Shown: positions 16,976 to 25,862, counted from the stretch's first letter. The stretch is 52,076 nt of DNA from CAZFLM01 sp964519955 (GCA_964519955.1 CAZFLM010000048.1:1-52076), one strand, 5' to 3'. Notes: generated by a model not told the origin, from the letters alone. Made by a program: numbers and translations.

Positions 16976-17106
16976 GCCGGTCGCCTCCGTCACCTTCGGC
17001 ACCAGGATACCATAGGTGGCTCTCCCCGCACAGGGGGAGGAATGGGCGCGACACCCGGCGCACTTCTGAGGTAGCCTACAGCCGCCAGCCCCATCGAGGT
17101 ACCGAC

Positions 17107-19317
17107 ATGCTGCCCCGACTGCTCACATCCTTGGCCATCCTGACCGCCGTGGCGCCGCTCGCCGCGGCGCAGCAGCCCGGCGCTCCCGCGGCGCCTGCCA
17201 ACGGCGAGCGTCCTCGCGTCGGCCTCGTGCTGGGCGGCGGATCGGCACGCGGCTTCGCGCACGTGGGCGTCATCGAGTGGCTGGAGGAGCACCGCATCCC
17301 GGTCGACTGCGTCGCGGGCACGAGCATGGGCGGACTGATCGGCGGGATGTACGCGATGGGCATGTCGCCGCGCGAGATCCGCGAGCTGATCGCGAAGACG
17401 GACTGGGAGGAGGCCTTCAAGGGCGAGCCCGCCTACGACAAGCTCATCCTCCGGCGTCAGGAAGACAAGGCGGCGTTCCCCAACAGGATATCGGTGGGCC
17501 TCAAGGGCGGGCTGAGCTTCGCCAGCGGCCTCGACCCCGCGCACCCCATTGGCCTGCTGCTGAGCCGGGCAGCGCTGCCCTACTCCACCGTCAAGTCGTT
17601 CGACGACCTGCCGATCGCTTTCCGATGCGTGGCAACCGACCTCGTGAGCGGCAGGAGCGTCACGCTGCACGACGGCCCGCCCGCGGAGGCCATGCGCGCG
17701 ACGATGGCTATTCCGGGGATGTTCACGCCGGTTGTGCGCGACAAGATGGTGCTGGTCGACGGCGGCGTGCTGAAGAACCTGCCGACAGACGCAGTGAAGG
17801 AGATGGGCGCCTCGGTCATCGTCGCCGTGGATGTCGGCGGCCCGCTGGGGAACCGCAAGGAGCTGAACTCGCTGATCGGCATCCTCGGGCAGACGGTCGC
17901 CGTGATGATGGCCGACAACGTGCGGCGCAGCCTGCTGGACGCGACGGTGATCATCGAGCCGAACCTGGGGAAGTACACGTCCGAGGACTTCGACTACGGC
18001 AACCAGATCGCGGACATGGGCTACCAGAGCATGGCGCGCAAGGCAGCGGCGCTCATGCCCTACCAGCTCAGCGAGGCCGAGTGGGCCAAGTTTGTCGAGG
18101 CACGGCGCGCCCGGATCCTGCCGCGCCGACCGATCGTGCCCTCGTTCATCGACATGGCTCCCAAGGGGCTCGCCGGGGCCCGCGGCCTGAGGTCGGCGCT
18201 CTGGGGCCACATCAACAAGCCGCTTGACCTCAACCGGCTCGAGAGCGACCTGACGACCCTGACGGGCTCGGGGCGCTACGAGAGCCTCCGCTATGACCTG
18301 GCCCAGCGGGGCGGGCGTGAGGGGCTGACGGTGACCGCGGTCGAGAAGTCCCACGGGCCGCCGTTCGTGAACCTGGGAGTCGACGTGCAGGGGGCCGAAC
18401 CGGACCGCATCCGGTTCACGCTGGGCTCCCGGGTCACCGCATACGATGTGGGTGGCCCGGGTTCGGAGTGGCGGACCGACCTCGACCTCGGCTCCCACAA
18501 CCGCATCGCCACGGAGTACTACCGCCGGCTGGGTCTGCGCGGGTGGTTCATGGCGCCGCGGTTGTTCTATGACCACGGCTCGCTCGACTACTTCCAGGGC
18601 ACGGCCCGCGTTGCGGAGTATCGCCTGGAGCATGCGGGCGCGGCGATGGACTTCGGCTACGAGGTCGCCCGCAACGCGCGCGTTCAGGTCGGCTACGAGT
18701 ACGGGCACCAGAGTTCGTCCGTCCGTACCGGCGACCACGCGCTCCCCTCGTGGAACGACACGCTGAGCGTTGCGTCAACGCGGTACGTGTACGACGGGCG
18801 TGACAACCCGATCGTGCCGACGCGCGGCGCCCGCCTGGAGGCGGAGGCGCGGCTCTACCTCAACGCCGCCGATGCCCTGCGCCCCTTCGCCCAGGCCTCG
18901 GCCGACTTCTGGGCGTTCGCTCCGGTCCGCCGCAAGCAAGGCATCGCCTTCCTGCATGCCGCCGGCGGCACGACGCTGGAACGCGAAGCGCCGTTCCTGG
19001 AGCAGTTCCGGCTCGGCGGCCCGCTGCGCCTCGGCGCCTACGCTCGCGACGAGATGGTCGGGAGCAGCTACATCCTCCTCAGCGCCGGCCTCCTGCGCCG
19101 CGTCGGCACACTGCCGCCGATCCTGGGCGGACGCATCTACGCGGGGGGCTGGTACGAGATCGGCACGGCCTTCGAAGCTCTGGAGAAGGCGCCGAAGGCG
19201 CACAGTCTGACGGCGGGGGTCGTCGGCGAAACGCTACTCGGCCCGTTCTTCGTGGGCGGCGCTGTCGGCGACGGCGCCCGGGCGCGGTTCTACTTCTCGC
19301 TGGGGCGGCTGTTCTAG
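17107..19317 (+). CDS. Patatin-like phospholipase fused to a POTRA/BamA-type outer-membrane barrel
   Basis: This 736-residue protein has a signal peptide (about 1-21). A patatin domain follows with the oxyanion-hole GGGSARG (43-49), the nucleophile elbow GTSMG (Ser73) and the catalytic Asp in DGG (about 218). After residue about 355 there is a POTRA-like segment and then a beta-rich C-terminal half (about 430-736) with BamA/surface-antigen features (DNPIVPTRGARL, FRLGGPLRLG), ending in an aromatic residue typical of barrel C-termini. The arrangement matches type Vd (PlpD-like) autotransporters, where the barrel exports or displays the lipase. It indicates an outer membrane. The start is the ATG that opens the signal peptide. 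Confidence 0.9.
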   Translation: MLPRLLTSLAILTAVAPLAAAQQPGAPAAPANGERPRVGLVLGGGSARGFAHVGVIEWLEEHRIPVDCVAGTSMGGLIGGMYAMGMSPREIRELIAKTDWEEAFKGEPAYDKLILRRQEDKAAFPNRISVGLKGGLSFASGLDPAHPIGLLLSRAALPYSTVKSFDDLPIAFRCVATDLVSGRSVTLHDGPPAEAMRATMAIPGMFTPVVRDKMVLVDGGVLKNLPTDAVKEMGASVIVAVDVGGPLGNRKELNSLIGILGQTVAVMMADNVRRSLLDATVIIEPNLGKYTSEDFDYGNQIADMGYQSMARKAAALMPYQLSEAEWAKFVEARRARILPRRPIVPSFIDMAPKGLAGARGLRSALWGHINKPLDLNRLESDLTTLTGSGRYESLRYDLAQRGGREGLTVTAVEKSHGPPFVNLGVDVQGAEPDRIRFTLGSRVTAYDVGGPGSEWRTDLDLGSHNRIATEYYRRLGLRGWFMAPRLFYDHGSLDYFQGTARVAEYRLEHAGAAMDFGYEVARNARVQVGYEYGHQSSSVRTGDHALPSWNDTLSVASTRYVYDGRDNPIVPTRGARLEAEARLYLNAADALRPFAQASADFWAFAPVRRKQGIAFLHAAGGTTLEREAPFLEQFRLGGPLRLGAYARDEMVGSSYILLSAGLLRRVGTLPPILGGRIYAGGWYEIGTAFEALEKAPKAHSLTAGVVGETLLGPFFVGGAVGDGARARFYFSLGRLF

Positions 19318-19341
19318 ACAGACCAGTTCATGGGTGCCACC

Positions 19342-19373
19342 GGACGGGCACGGAGGCCCATCCCACCACGGCT
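19342..19373 (+). repeat. Dispersed palindromic repeat copy
   Basis: The stretch reads GGACGGGCACGGAGGCC then CATCCCACCACGGCT. It matches the copy at 24363-24393 (opposite strand) at about 30 of 31 positions. It lies in the 79-nt gap between the convergent patatin and dgt genes. Confidence 0.7.
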
Positions 19374-19396
19374 CGCCTGCAAGGTCCAGGCTGGGG

Positions 19397-20464
19397 TCAG
19401 GCTCCCTCGGCGCTGCCCATGCCCCGCGGCAGGAAGTGGCGGGCGAAGCGCGACACGGCGTAGCGATCCGTCATGCCCGCAACGAAGTCGCACACGGCCT
19501 GCGCCTTGTCCTCGGTGCCCAGGTCGCGCAGGTGCGTCTGTCCCTGCATCTGCTCCGGGTGATCCATGTAGTGGCGGAAGAGGTCGCGCACGACGCGCTG
19601 TGCCTTCTTGAGTTCGGCGCTTCCCCGATGCGGGTTCCAGTAGACGCGCTCGTAGAGGAACTCCTTCAGCACGTCGCAGGCGCCGGACACCCGGTCAGAC
19701 ATGGCGATCTCGCCGGCGCCCTCGCTCTGCCGCACGATGTCGATCACCATCGCCGCGATGCGCTCCGAGTGCGTGTGCCCCAGAACGTCAGATGCCGCCG
19801 ACGGCACCTCGTCAGCCCGGATAAGCCCCGCGCGGACCGCATCGTCGATGTCGTGGTTCACGTAGGCCACGCGATCGGCGATCCGCATGATCTTGCCTTC
19901 CATCGTCGCGGAGCGCTCGCCGGAGTTGTCCGCCAGGTCCTGGCGCCCCTTGCTGTGGTAGGCGATGCCGTCGCGCACCTCCCACGTCAGGTTCAGGCCC
20001 GGCCCCTCGCCGTGCTGCTCCAGCAGCTCGACCACGCGCAGGCTCTGCTCGTCGTGCTTGAAGCCTGCTCTCGGAACGTACTCGCGATACACCGCGTCCA
20101 GCGCCTGCTCGCCCGCGTGGCCGAACGGGGGGTGGCCCAGGTCGTGCGCCAGCGAGATCGCCTCGGTGAGGTCCTCGTTCAGCAGCAGCGCCCGCGCGAT
20201 GGTCCGCGCGATCTGCGAAACCTCGAGCGTGTGTGTCAGGCGCGTGCGAAAGTGGTCCTCTTCCGGGTCGATGAACACCTGCGTCTTGTGCTTCAGGCGG
20301 CGAAAGGCCTTGGAGTGCAGGATGCGGTCGCGGTCGCGCTGGAACACCGTGCGAACGGGATCGGGGGGCTCGGGAGAGACCCGGCCTCGCGTATCGGCGG
20401 AGCGGGCCGCCAGCGGCGAGAGATGGAGGCGCTCGAACTCCTCCTGGCGTTCTCGGGGTGTCAT
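19397..20464 (-). CDS. dgt: dGTPase-like deoxyribonucleotide triphosphohydrolase (HD domain)
   Basis: This 355-residue cytosolic HD-domain enzyme hydrolyses dNTPs to the nucleoside and triphosphate, controlling dNTP pools. The metal-binding HD signature is visible: H78 in RTRLTHTLEV, then H107-D108 in AHDLGHPPFGHAGE, and a later D in IADRVAYVNHDIDD. The start ATG at 20464 lies exactly 6 nt downstream of a TACAAT box and lacks an SD, suggesting a leaderless mRNA. It is convergent with the patatin gene. Confidence 0.93.
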   Translation of the reverse strand: MTPRERQEEFERLHLSPLAARSADTRGRVSPEPPDPVRTVFQRDRDRILHSKAFRRLKHKTQVFIDPEEDHFRTRLTHTLEVSQIARTIARALLLNEDLTEAISLAHDLGHPPFGHAGEQALDAVYREYVPRAGFKHDEQSLRVVELLEQHGEGPGLNLTWEVRDGIAYHSKGRQDLADNSGERSATMEGKIMRIADRVAYVNHDIDDAVRAGLIRADEVPSAASDVLGHTHSERIAAMVIDIVRQSEGAGEIAMSDRVSGACDVLKEFLYERVYWNPHRGSAELKKAQRVVRDLFRHYMDHPEQMQGQTHLRDLGTEDKAQAVCDFVAGMTDRYAVSRFARHFLPRGMGSAEGA

Positions 20465-20470
20465 GCTCGC

Positions 20471-20476
20471 ATTGTA
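20471..20476 (-). promoter_or_regulatory. -10 box placed for a leaderless dgt transcript
   Basis: TACAAT on the minus strand is followed by 6 nt (GCGAGC) and then the dgt ATG, so transcription would begin at or next to the start codon. No good -35 is seen. The toxin gene at 40923 has the same spacing. Confidence 0.5.
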
Positions 20477-20599
20477 CCTCTCGCACGTTCCGACGCGCGT
20501 GGCGCGGCCCTCTCGGTGGATAGCCGGCCCGAACGTCCGCGCCGGCTGGAGCGTCTACCTATCTGTGGGTGACTGGCGCAACCAGCCGCGCCGTGGGCC

Positions 20600-20629
20600 T
20601 TGACGCCCCCCTGCCGTACGTGCCATACC
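20600..20629 (+). promoter_or_regulatory. Possible extended -10 promoter for the cytochrome c gene
   Basis: TTGACG at 20600-20605, then 18 nt to CATACC (20624-20629), which is preceded by TG one base upstream (extended -10 arrangement). The -10 itself is weak. Confidence 0.35.
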
Positions 20630-20776
20630 ATGCGCAGTGCGCGCGCCCTGGAGGCCCGGCCTCAAGCGGATGCGCGAAGAACCGAGCCGGTCGCCGACCT
20701 CGATGCGCGTGTCGGCTACGGGTTCAGAACAACGAACCGTCCGACATCAGATAGTCGACGAAAGGAGCACATCGAA

Positions 20777-21136
20777 ATGAGATCCTGGAGATGGGCCGCT
20801 GCCCTCGGTCTGTCCTGCACCGTCCTGCTCGCTTCCGCATGCCTCACCGCCGGGGCGCAGAAGAAGGCCCCTGCCGCGGCGAAGGGCTCCGCCGACGCCG
20901 GCAAGAAGGTCTACGCGAAGTACTGCCCCGTGTGCCATGCCATCAAGGGCGTGGGCGGCAAGCTGGGCACCGACCTCACCAAGGTCGGCAAGACGCGGAA
21001 TGCGGCCTGGTTGACGACCGAGATCCGCACCCCCAAGAAGTACTTCCCGAAGGGCACGATGCCGGCCTACGCCGCCAACCAGATCAGCGACAAGGACCTG
21101 AAGGACCTGGTGGCCTACCTGGGCACCCTGAAGTAG
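20777..21136 (+). CDS. Small exported class I cytochrome c
   Basis: A 119-residue protein with an N-terminal signal (hydrophobic about 7-20; Cys at 22 follows LASA, so a lipoprotein is possible though the box is imperfect). The heme-binding CPVCH is at 50-54 and the probable axial Met is M95 in KGTMPAY. Size and layout fit a mono-heme electron carrier of the envelope. The start is fixed by AAAGGAG 9 nt upstream. It is followed by a 13-bp hairpin and so appears monocistronic; no oxidase or reductase partner is adjacent. Confidence 0.92.
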   Translation: MRSWRWAAALGLSCTVLLASACLTAGAQKKAPAAAKGSADAGKKVYAKYCPVCHAIKGVGGKLGTDLTKVGKTRNAAWLTTEIRTPKKYFPKGTMPAYAANQISDKDLKDLVAYLGTLK

Positions 21137-21146
21137 CTCTGGCAAC

Positions 21147-21181
21147 GACCGACGGCCGGCACACAGTACCGGCCGTCGGTC
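21147..21181 (+). terminator. Hairpin terminator after the cytochrome c gene
   Basis: A perfect 13-bp stem, GACCGACGGCCGG (21147-21159) with CCGGCCGTCGGTC (21169-21181), and a 9-nt loop, 10 nt after the stop. It lacks a U-tract. Confidence 0.7.
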
Positions 21182-21267
21182 CTGCGCCCCTCATCGCAAC
21201 CCTCGCCCGTTCTCCGGTTCGCGCTCATCCCCGGCCCGCCCCCAGGTGTGCTCGTGCGCGCGGGTGC

Positions 21268-21296
21268 TTGACACCCGTGGGCCGCCGCGATATACT
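21268..21296 (+). promoter_or_regulatory. Near-consensus sigma70 promoter for the PQQ-type propeller gene
   Basis: TTGACA (21268-21273) and TATACT (21291-21296) with a 17-nt spacer, about 125 nt before the start codon at 21422. This is one of the strongest promoter matches in the window. Confidence 0.85.
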
Positions 21297-21421
21297 GACA
21301 ATCGTACCGGTTCGCCTTGCAGGCGACGGCGCGTTAGCCTACGCCGCCTGCGCGATAGGGTGCACGTCGGGTCGCACATCTCAAGCCGCCGCTCTTTCCT
21401 CTCAAGGGGGTACGATACGTC

Positions 21422-23146
21422 ATGGCTCTCACGCGCAGCAGGCGGTCGCGTGGTCGCGTCGCCGCCGGACTGGCCGCCGGCCTCTTCCTCGCCTCGGCCG
21501 TCGCCCTGTCCGTCACTTCGTCGCGCGCACGCGCCGACTCCAGCATGTATCGCGGTGGGGCGGCCCTGGCAGGCTGCTACTCTGAACGGTTGTCGCTCCC
21601 CCTGTCGCTCGCCTGGAAGTACACCGGCGGGTACGAGGCCTACAACGAGAGCGCCCCAGCCATCGTCGGCGACACAGCGTACTTCGCCGGCGGCGATCGC
21701 TTCTACGCGGTCGACGCCCGCACCGGCGCCCTGAAGTGGCGCTACCCCGATGACCAGCCCAGCGCCACCCGATTCCGCACGGCGCCGGTGGTGACCGACG
21801 GACGCGTCTTCGTGGGAGCCACCGACGGCAAGCTCTACACCATCGATGCGAACACCGGCAAGGGAAGCTGGCTCTTCGACACGCAGACCATCATCAGCGG
21901 GTCGCCGGTCATCTTCAACGGAGTTGTCTACTTCGGCGCCAACGACGGCCGCATCTTCGCGGTCGACACCCAGACCGGCGCCGAGGTGCCGAACTGGCGG
22001 GGCGGCGTGAAGTGCAGCGACGAGATCGCGGGCGCGCCGGCCATCTCCAGCGGCATGCTCTACGCACTCACCGCCGACCAGGTGCTGCACGCCATCGCCC
22101 TGACGACCGGCAAGGAGCGCGCCGCGGTCCGTCTGGGCGGCACCGTCCAGAGCCAGTCGCCGGTCATCGACGGCGACTACGTGTTCGCGATGTCCAGCAA
22201 CACCCTGTTCTGCTTCGTCGCGAGGAACCTCACGCAGCGCTGGAAGATCGAGCTTCCCTCCGACCTGGTCGCGTCGCCGGCCGTCAGCGCGGATGGCATC
22301 TACGTGGTGACCAGCGACCGCAAGGTCTACTGCCTCGATCAGCGCACCGGGCGCGGCAAGTGGAAGAACACCCCTGAGCTGGACTTCAGCGTGGCCGCCC
22401 CTCCGACCATCAGCGGCAACACGGTGTTCCTCGGCACCCGACGCGGTGGGCTCTACGCGATCGACGCGACGACCGGCGACATCAAGTGGCAGTACATCCT
22501 GCAGCCGTCCTCCAACCGCGAGGACACGATCGCCTCGTACGCCAACCTAGCAGCCGCTCCGGTCGTGGCGAACGGCTCGCTCTACGTCGTGGCGGACGAC
22601 GGCTCGCTCTGCTCCTTCCGCAACGATGCTGTCGACACCACGCCTCCGACCGTGTCCGATACTCTTCCCGATATGGGCGTCATCATCAACGGCAAGCCCC
22701 CGATCCGCTTCGAGGCCAAGATCGTCGATGATGGAAGCGGCGTGAATCCCGAGAGTGTCAAGCTGCTCATCGACGGCGACGGCATTGCCCGGCGCCCGGT
22801 GAGCACCGACCCGGACGAGCGCCGCAAGGGCTTCAGCTTCGACGTCGTTACGGCGATGCTTGAGTACGACACGCCTGCGCCGCTCAGCGCATCCACCGTC
22901 CAGCGAATGGCCGATGGCCGCCATACTGTCACCGTCGTGGCCAGCGACTGGCGCGGCAACACGGTCACGAAGTCCTGGTCCTTCACGGTGGACAACAGCG
23001 TGGCCGCCAGCGGCCGCAAGAAGAGCCCCGTTCCCAAGACAGGCGTCGGCGGACCGGGCGGCGGCATGATGGGCGGGCCGGGCGGCATGGGCAGCGGCGG
23101 AAGCGGCGGCGGTCGCCGTGGTCCGGGCGGAGCCATGGGCAACTAG
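21422..23146 (+). CDS. Secreted PQQ-type beta-propeller repeat protein (BamB-like fold)
   Basis: This 574-residue protein has a signal peptide (about 12-38 after a basic start). Repeated blades of the PQQ-like/quinoprotein type occupy about 60-400, each with a pattern like VYFGANDGRIFAVDTQTG ending in a W or strand. Residues about 415-530 form an Ig-like or Big-type domain (PPIRFEAKIVDDGSG). The C-terminus is a Gly/Met/Pro-rich tail. No catalytic residues of PQQ dehydrogenases were recognised, so a structural or binding role is more likely. GGGGG precedes the ATG. A strong promoter lies upstream and a canonical terminator downstream, so it is monocistronic. Confidence 0.85.
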   Translation: MALTRSRRSRGRVAAGLAAGLFLASAVALSVTSSRARADSSMYRGGAALAGCYSERLSLPLSLAWKYTGGYEAYNESAPAIVGDTAYFAGGDRFYAVDARTGALKWRYPDDQPSATRFRTAPVVTDGRVFVGATDGKLYTIDANTGKGSWLFDTQTIISGSPVIFNGVVYFGANDGRIFAVDTQTGAEVPNWRGGVKCSDEIAGAPAISSGMLYALTADQVLHAIALTTGKERAAVRLGGTVQSQSPVIDGDYVFAMSSNTLFCFVARNLTQRWKIELPSDLVASPAVSADGIYVVTSDRKVYCLDQRTGRGKWKNTPELDFSVAAPPTISGNTVFLGTRRGGLYAIDATTGDIKWQYILQPSSNREDTIASYANLAAAPVVANGSLYVVADDGSLCSFRNDAVDTTPPTVSDTLPDMGVIINGKPPIRFEAKIVDDGSGVNPESVKLLIDGDGIARRPVSTDPDERRKGFSFDVVTAMLEYDTPAPLSASTVQRMADGRHTVTVVASDWRGNTVTKSWSFTVDNSVAASGRKKSPVPKTGVGGPGGGMMGGPGGMGSGGSGGGRRGPGGAMGN

Positions 23147-23182
23147 GCCCTCCGCCCTCGCAAGAACCGAAGTTGCGTTACG

Positions 23183-23217
23183 ACAGGGAAGGATGCTGCA
23201 GCGTCCTTCCCTGTTTT
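23183..23217 (+). terminator. Rho-independent terminator
   Basis: An 11-bp perfect stem, ACAGGGAAGGA (23183-23193) with TCCTTCCCTGT (23204-23214), whose inner bases (GCTGCAGC) can extend it, followed by TTTT. It terminates the propeller gene and supports a later start for dprA. Confidence 0.9.
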
Positions 23218-23252
23218 CCGATCGCATCTCGCCGTGCGGGAGCGCAACCCCT

Positions 23253-24344
23253 ATGGTATCCTGGCTTCGTTTCGCCAACCTCCAACTGCCCCCGCGGCTG
23301 GCCAACGCGCTCATCGAGCGGTTCGGCACACCGGACGCGGTGTTCGGCGCCTCACAGAGCGACCTCGACGGCATCCAGGGACTGAGCGCCAAGCAGGCCG
23401 ACCGCCTGGCGGACCCCACGTTTCTGCCCACGCAAGCGCAGGTGAGCTACCTGGCGACCGCCCGCATCCGCGTCGTCCCTCGCGGCGACGCCTACTACCC
23501 ACGCGGCCTGGCCGAGCTGCCCGACGCCCCGCCGGTGCTGTTCGTCCGCGGCAACCTCGACGAGAAGGACCGGTTCGCGGTGGCCCTCGTCGGTACACGC
23601 CAGGCCTCCCCGTATGGCCGGAGCGTAACGGCCAAGTTCGCCCGAGACCTGTGCAACGCGGGCATCACCGTGGTGAGCGGCGGCGCGCTCGGCATCGACT
23701 CGGCTGCTCACCGCGCGGCCACGGAGGCGCGCGGGCGCACGCTCGTGGTGCTCGGCTGCGGCCTCGATGTGCGCTACCCGATGGAGAACCAGCGGCTGTT
23801 CGACCGCATCGTCGAGGACGAACTCGGCGCGGTGCTGACGGAGTTCCCGCTGGGAGCCACTCCGGAGCCGTGGCGGTTCCCGATGCGCAACCGGGTTATC
23901 AGCGCGCTGTCGATGGCCGTCGTGGTGGTGGAGGCCGACGTTCAGAGCGGGGCGATCATCACGGCCACGATCGCCGCGGAGCAGGGGCGCGAGGTGATGG
24001 CGGTGCCTGGAAACATCGACCGCCCGCTGAGCCGCGGCGCCAACGCGCTGATACGCGACGGCGCCACGCTGGTAACCGACGCGAGGGACATCCTGGACGC
24101 GCTAGGGATGCTGACGCTGGAGATGCCGACGGCCAAAGCGACAGCCCCGCCGAGGCGCGTCGCCGAGCTGCCAGCGGCCCAGCAGGGCCTGCTCGACTGC
24201 CTGAGCCTCACGCCCAAGCACATGGACGCCATCGCCGCCGAGGTCCACATGGCGCCCGCCGAGGCCGGGGTGCAGATGACGATGCTGGAGCTGGCCGGCC
24301 TCGCCCGCCGCCTGCCGGGCAACAACTACGTGCGGGTGCTCTAG
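23253..24344 (+). CDS. dprA: DNA-processing protein DprA
   Basis: DprA loads RecA on incoming single-stranded DNA during natural transformation. The 363-residue protein has an N-terminal helix-hairpin/SAM-like region (about 1-60) and the Rossmann-like DprA core: VGTRQAS, the hallmark VSGGALGIDSAAHRAA, GCGLDVRYP, and VVEADVQSGAIITA. A C-terminal winged-helix-like segment (about 300-363) follows. The start ATG at 23253 is chosen because the longer open frame would cross the terminator at 23183-23217. Its presence suggests competence in this organism. Confidence 0.95.
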   Translation: MVSWLRFANLQLPPRLANALIERFGTPDAVFGASQSDLDGIQGLSAKQADRLADPTFLPTQAQVSYLATARIRVVPRGDAYYPRGLAELPDAPPVLFVRGNLDEKDRFAVALVGTRQASPYGRSVTAKFARDLCNAGITVVSGGALGIDSAAHRAATEARGRTLVVLGCGLDVRYPMENQRLFDRIVEDELGAVLTEFPLGATPEPWRFPMRNRVISALSMAVVVVEADVQSGAIITATIAAEQGREVMAVPGNIDRPLSRGANALIRDGATLVTDARDILDALGMLTLEMPTAKATAPPRRVAELPAAQQGLLDCLSLTPKHMDAIAAEVHMAPAEAGVQMTMLELAGLARRLPGNNYVRVL

Positions 24345-24362
24345 CCTGAGTGATGCACGAGC

Positions 24363-24393
24363 GCCGTGGTGGGATCGGCCTCCGTGCCCGTCC
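24363..24393 (-). repeat. Dispersed palindromic repeat copy
   Basis: On the minus strand it reads GGACGGGCACGGAGGCC then GATCCCACCACGGC, nearly identical to 19342-19373. It sits between the convergent dprA and folE genes. Confidence 0.7.
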
Positions 24394-24462
24394 AGCGCGA
24401 CGCGTCGATTGGCCAGGCTAGAGGCCAGACGGGAGCCGCCGGGGACACGGCACGCAGTCCCC

Positions 24463-25023
24463 CTACACCGTCCGCTCGTTGTGCAGCAGGTTGAGGAACT
24501 CCTCGCGCGTGCGCCGGTCCGTGCGGAAGAGGCCGCGCATCTCGCTCGTCGTCACCTTGCTGCTCTGCTTCTCCACGCCCCGCGCCATCATGCACAGGTG
24601 GCGGGCCTCCACGATGACGCCGACTCCCTTAGGCTGGAGGGCGTCCTCCAGCGCCGCGGCGATCTGCAGCGTCATGCGCTCCTGCACCTGCAGCCGTCGG
24701 GCGAACACGTCCACCAGGCGGGCCAGCTTGCTGATGCCGACGATGCGCCCGGCCGGAAGGTAGGCGACGTGCGCCTTACCGAAGAACGGCAGCAGGTGGT
24801 GCTCGCACAGGCTGTAGAACTCGATGTCCCGCACGATCACCATGTCCTCGTAGGACTCCTCGAAGATGGCGCCGTTCAGGACGGTGCGAACATCCATCCC
24901 GTAACCCCGAGTAAGGTAGCGCATCGCTTCAGCAGCACGGGCGGGGGTCTTGGCGAGGCCCTCGCGGTCGGGATCGTCGTCGATGGCGGCGATGAGCTGC
25001 CGGTAAACTCCGTCCAGTTCCAT
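24463..25023 (-). CDS. folE: GTP cyclohydrolase I (FolE type)
   Basis: It converts GTP to 7,8-dihydroneopterin triphosphate, the first step of folate and pterin synthesis. The 186-residue protein has the zinc-binding signature in SLCEHHLLPF (C73, H75, H76), the GKAHVAYLPAGRIVGISKL block, and the late HLCMMARGVEK with the second zinc Cys. The ATG at 25023 is set by AAGGAG 5 nt upstream. It lies 33 nt after a RibD_C-like reductase gene on the same strand, so the two probably form an operon in pterin or flavin metabolism. Confidence 0.97.
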   Translation of the reverse strand: MELDGVYRQLIAAIDDDPDREGLAKTPARAAEAMRYLTRGYGMDVRTVLNGAIFEESYEDMVIVRDIEFYSLCEHHLLPFFGKAHVAYLPAGRIVGISKLARLVDVFARRLQVQERMTLQIAAALEDALQPKGVGVIVEARHLCMMARGVEKQSSKVTTSEMRGLFRTDRRTREEFLNLLHNERTV

Positions 25024-25056
25024 TACGGCTCCTTCAGCCAAACGTTGCGGGCCGCC

Positions 25057-25788
25057 TCAGGCGCGCGGGCCCACTCGATACCGCAAGTACAGCTCGTCCC
25101 CGTCCCGGTAGATGGACAGCAGCGTCAGCCCGATGACCGACCGCTCGGGCAGGCCCGGCCCATCGACGACGGTGGGCAGGTGCGCCCCACCCTTGAGCTT
25201 CGGCGCCATCGTCAGGAACAGCTCGTCCACCAGGCCGGCCTCGAAGAACAGAGCATTCACTGCCGCGCCCCCCTCCAGCACCGCTCGCCGGATGCCGAAC
25301 CGGTGGCGCAGCAGGTAGAGGGCTTCTGCCGGGTCGACGGCCGACTGACCGACGGTGAGCAGCTTGACCTGCGCGGCCAGTCGCTCGCGCATGGGCTCCG
25401 GCATCGCGCGCGGCGCGAACACCACGGCCCTCTCGGGCGCATCCGCGAAGAACCGGTTGCCCAGCGGAACGTCACCGCTTCCGGTCAACACGGCTCGCCA
25501 CAGGTCCGGATGGTAGACTACGCTGCCGGCGCGCAGCGTCGCCGCCCCCACGATGGCGGCGTCGACGCTCGACTCGATCCGCCGCATCAGCCTCTTGTCC
25601 GTTGCGCTGCCGAGGCCCACGGCCGACGTACCGGGCGGGCCGGCGAGAGTCTTGCCGTCGACCGTCGCGACCATGTTGGCCACCACGTAGGGACGATCGT
25701 CCGTGCCATCCGGCAGCAGCAGGTTGGCGTACAGATCATCGGGCTGATGGTCGCTGCCCGTCGCATCCAGCAGCTTCTCGATGCCCAT
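25057..25788 (-). CDS. RibD C-terminal / dihydrofolate-reductase-like reductase
   Basis: A 243-residue NAD(P)H-dependent reductase of the RibD_C fold: YVVANMVATVDGKTL at the N-terminus, a VGAATLRAG segment, and EGGAAVNALFFEAGLVDELFLTMAPKLKGG at the C-terminal side, all typical. It lacks the deaminase half of bifunctional RibD. Family members reduce pyrimidine intermediates of riboflavin synthesis or pterins. Position just upstream of folE suggests a pterin reductase role (inference), for example in place of a standard FolA, which is not seen here. Confidence 0.85.
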   Translation of the reverse strand: MGIEKLLDATGSDHQPDDLYANLLLPDGTDDRPYVVANMVATVDGKTLAGPPGTSAVGLGSATDKRLMRRIESSVDAAIVGAATLRAGSVVYHPDLWRAVLTGSGDVPLGNRFFADAPERAVVFAPRAMPEPMRERLAAQVKLLTVGQSAVDPAEALYLLRHRFGIRRAVLEGGAAVNALFFEAGLVDELFLTMAPKLKGGAHLPTVVDGPGLPERSVIGLTLLSIYRDGDELYLRYRVGPRA

Positions 25789-25813
25789 CGCTGACCTCGC
25801 TCGGCTGTCCCGA

Positions 25814-25842
25814 TTGACCGGGCTGCCCTCGTGTGTTACAAT
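25814..25842 (+). promoter_or_regulatory. Sigma70-type promoter for the rhomboid gene
   Basis: TTGACC (25814-25819), a 17-nt spacer and TACAAT (25837-25842). The start site would fall near 25849, just upstream of GGAGA and the GTG start at 25863, ruling out earlier starts of that frame. Confidence 0.8.
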
Positions 25843-25862
25843 TCTACCCGGAGACCATCGGC

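Larger units (their letters stand above)
20465..20776. other. 312-nt gap between divergent dgt and cytochrome c genes
   Basis: It holds the dgt -10 box at one end, a possible promoter for the cytochrome gene at 20600-20629 and an AAAGGAG ribosome binding site at 20761-20767. I see no gene in the rest. Confidence 0.5.

Noticed and set aside
23118..23252. Earlier dprA start
   Set aside because: It would place the terminator at 23183-23217 inside the coding region and adds residues unlike DprA.
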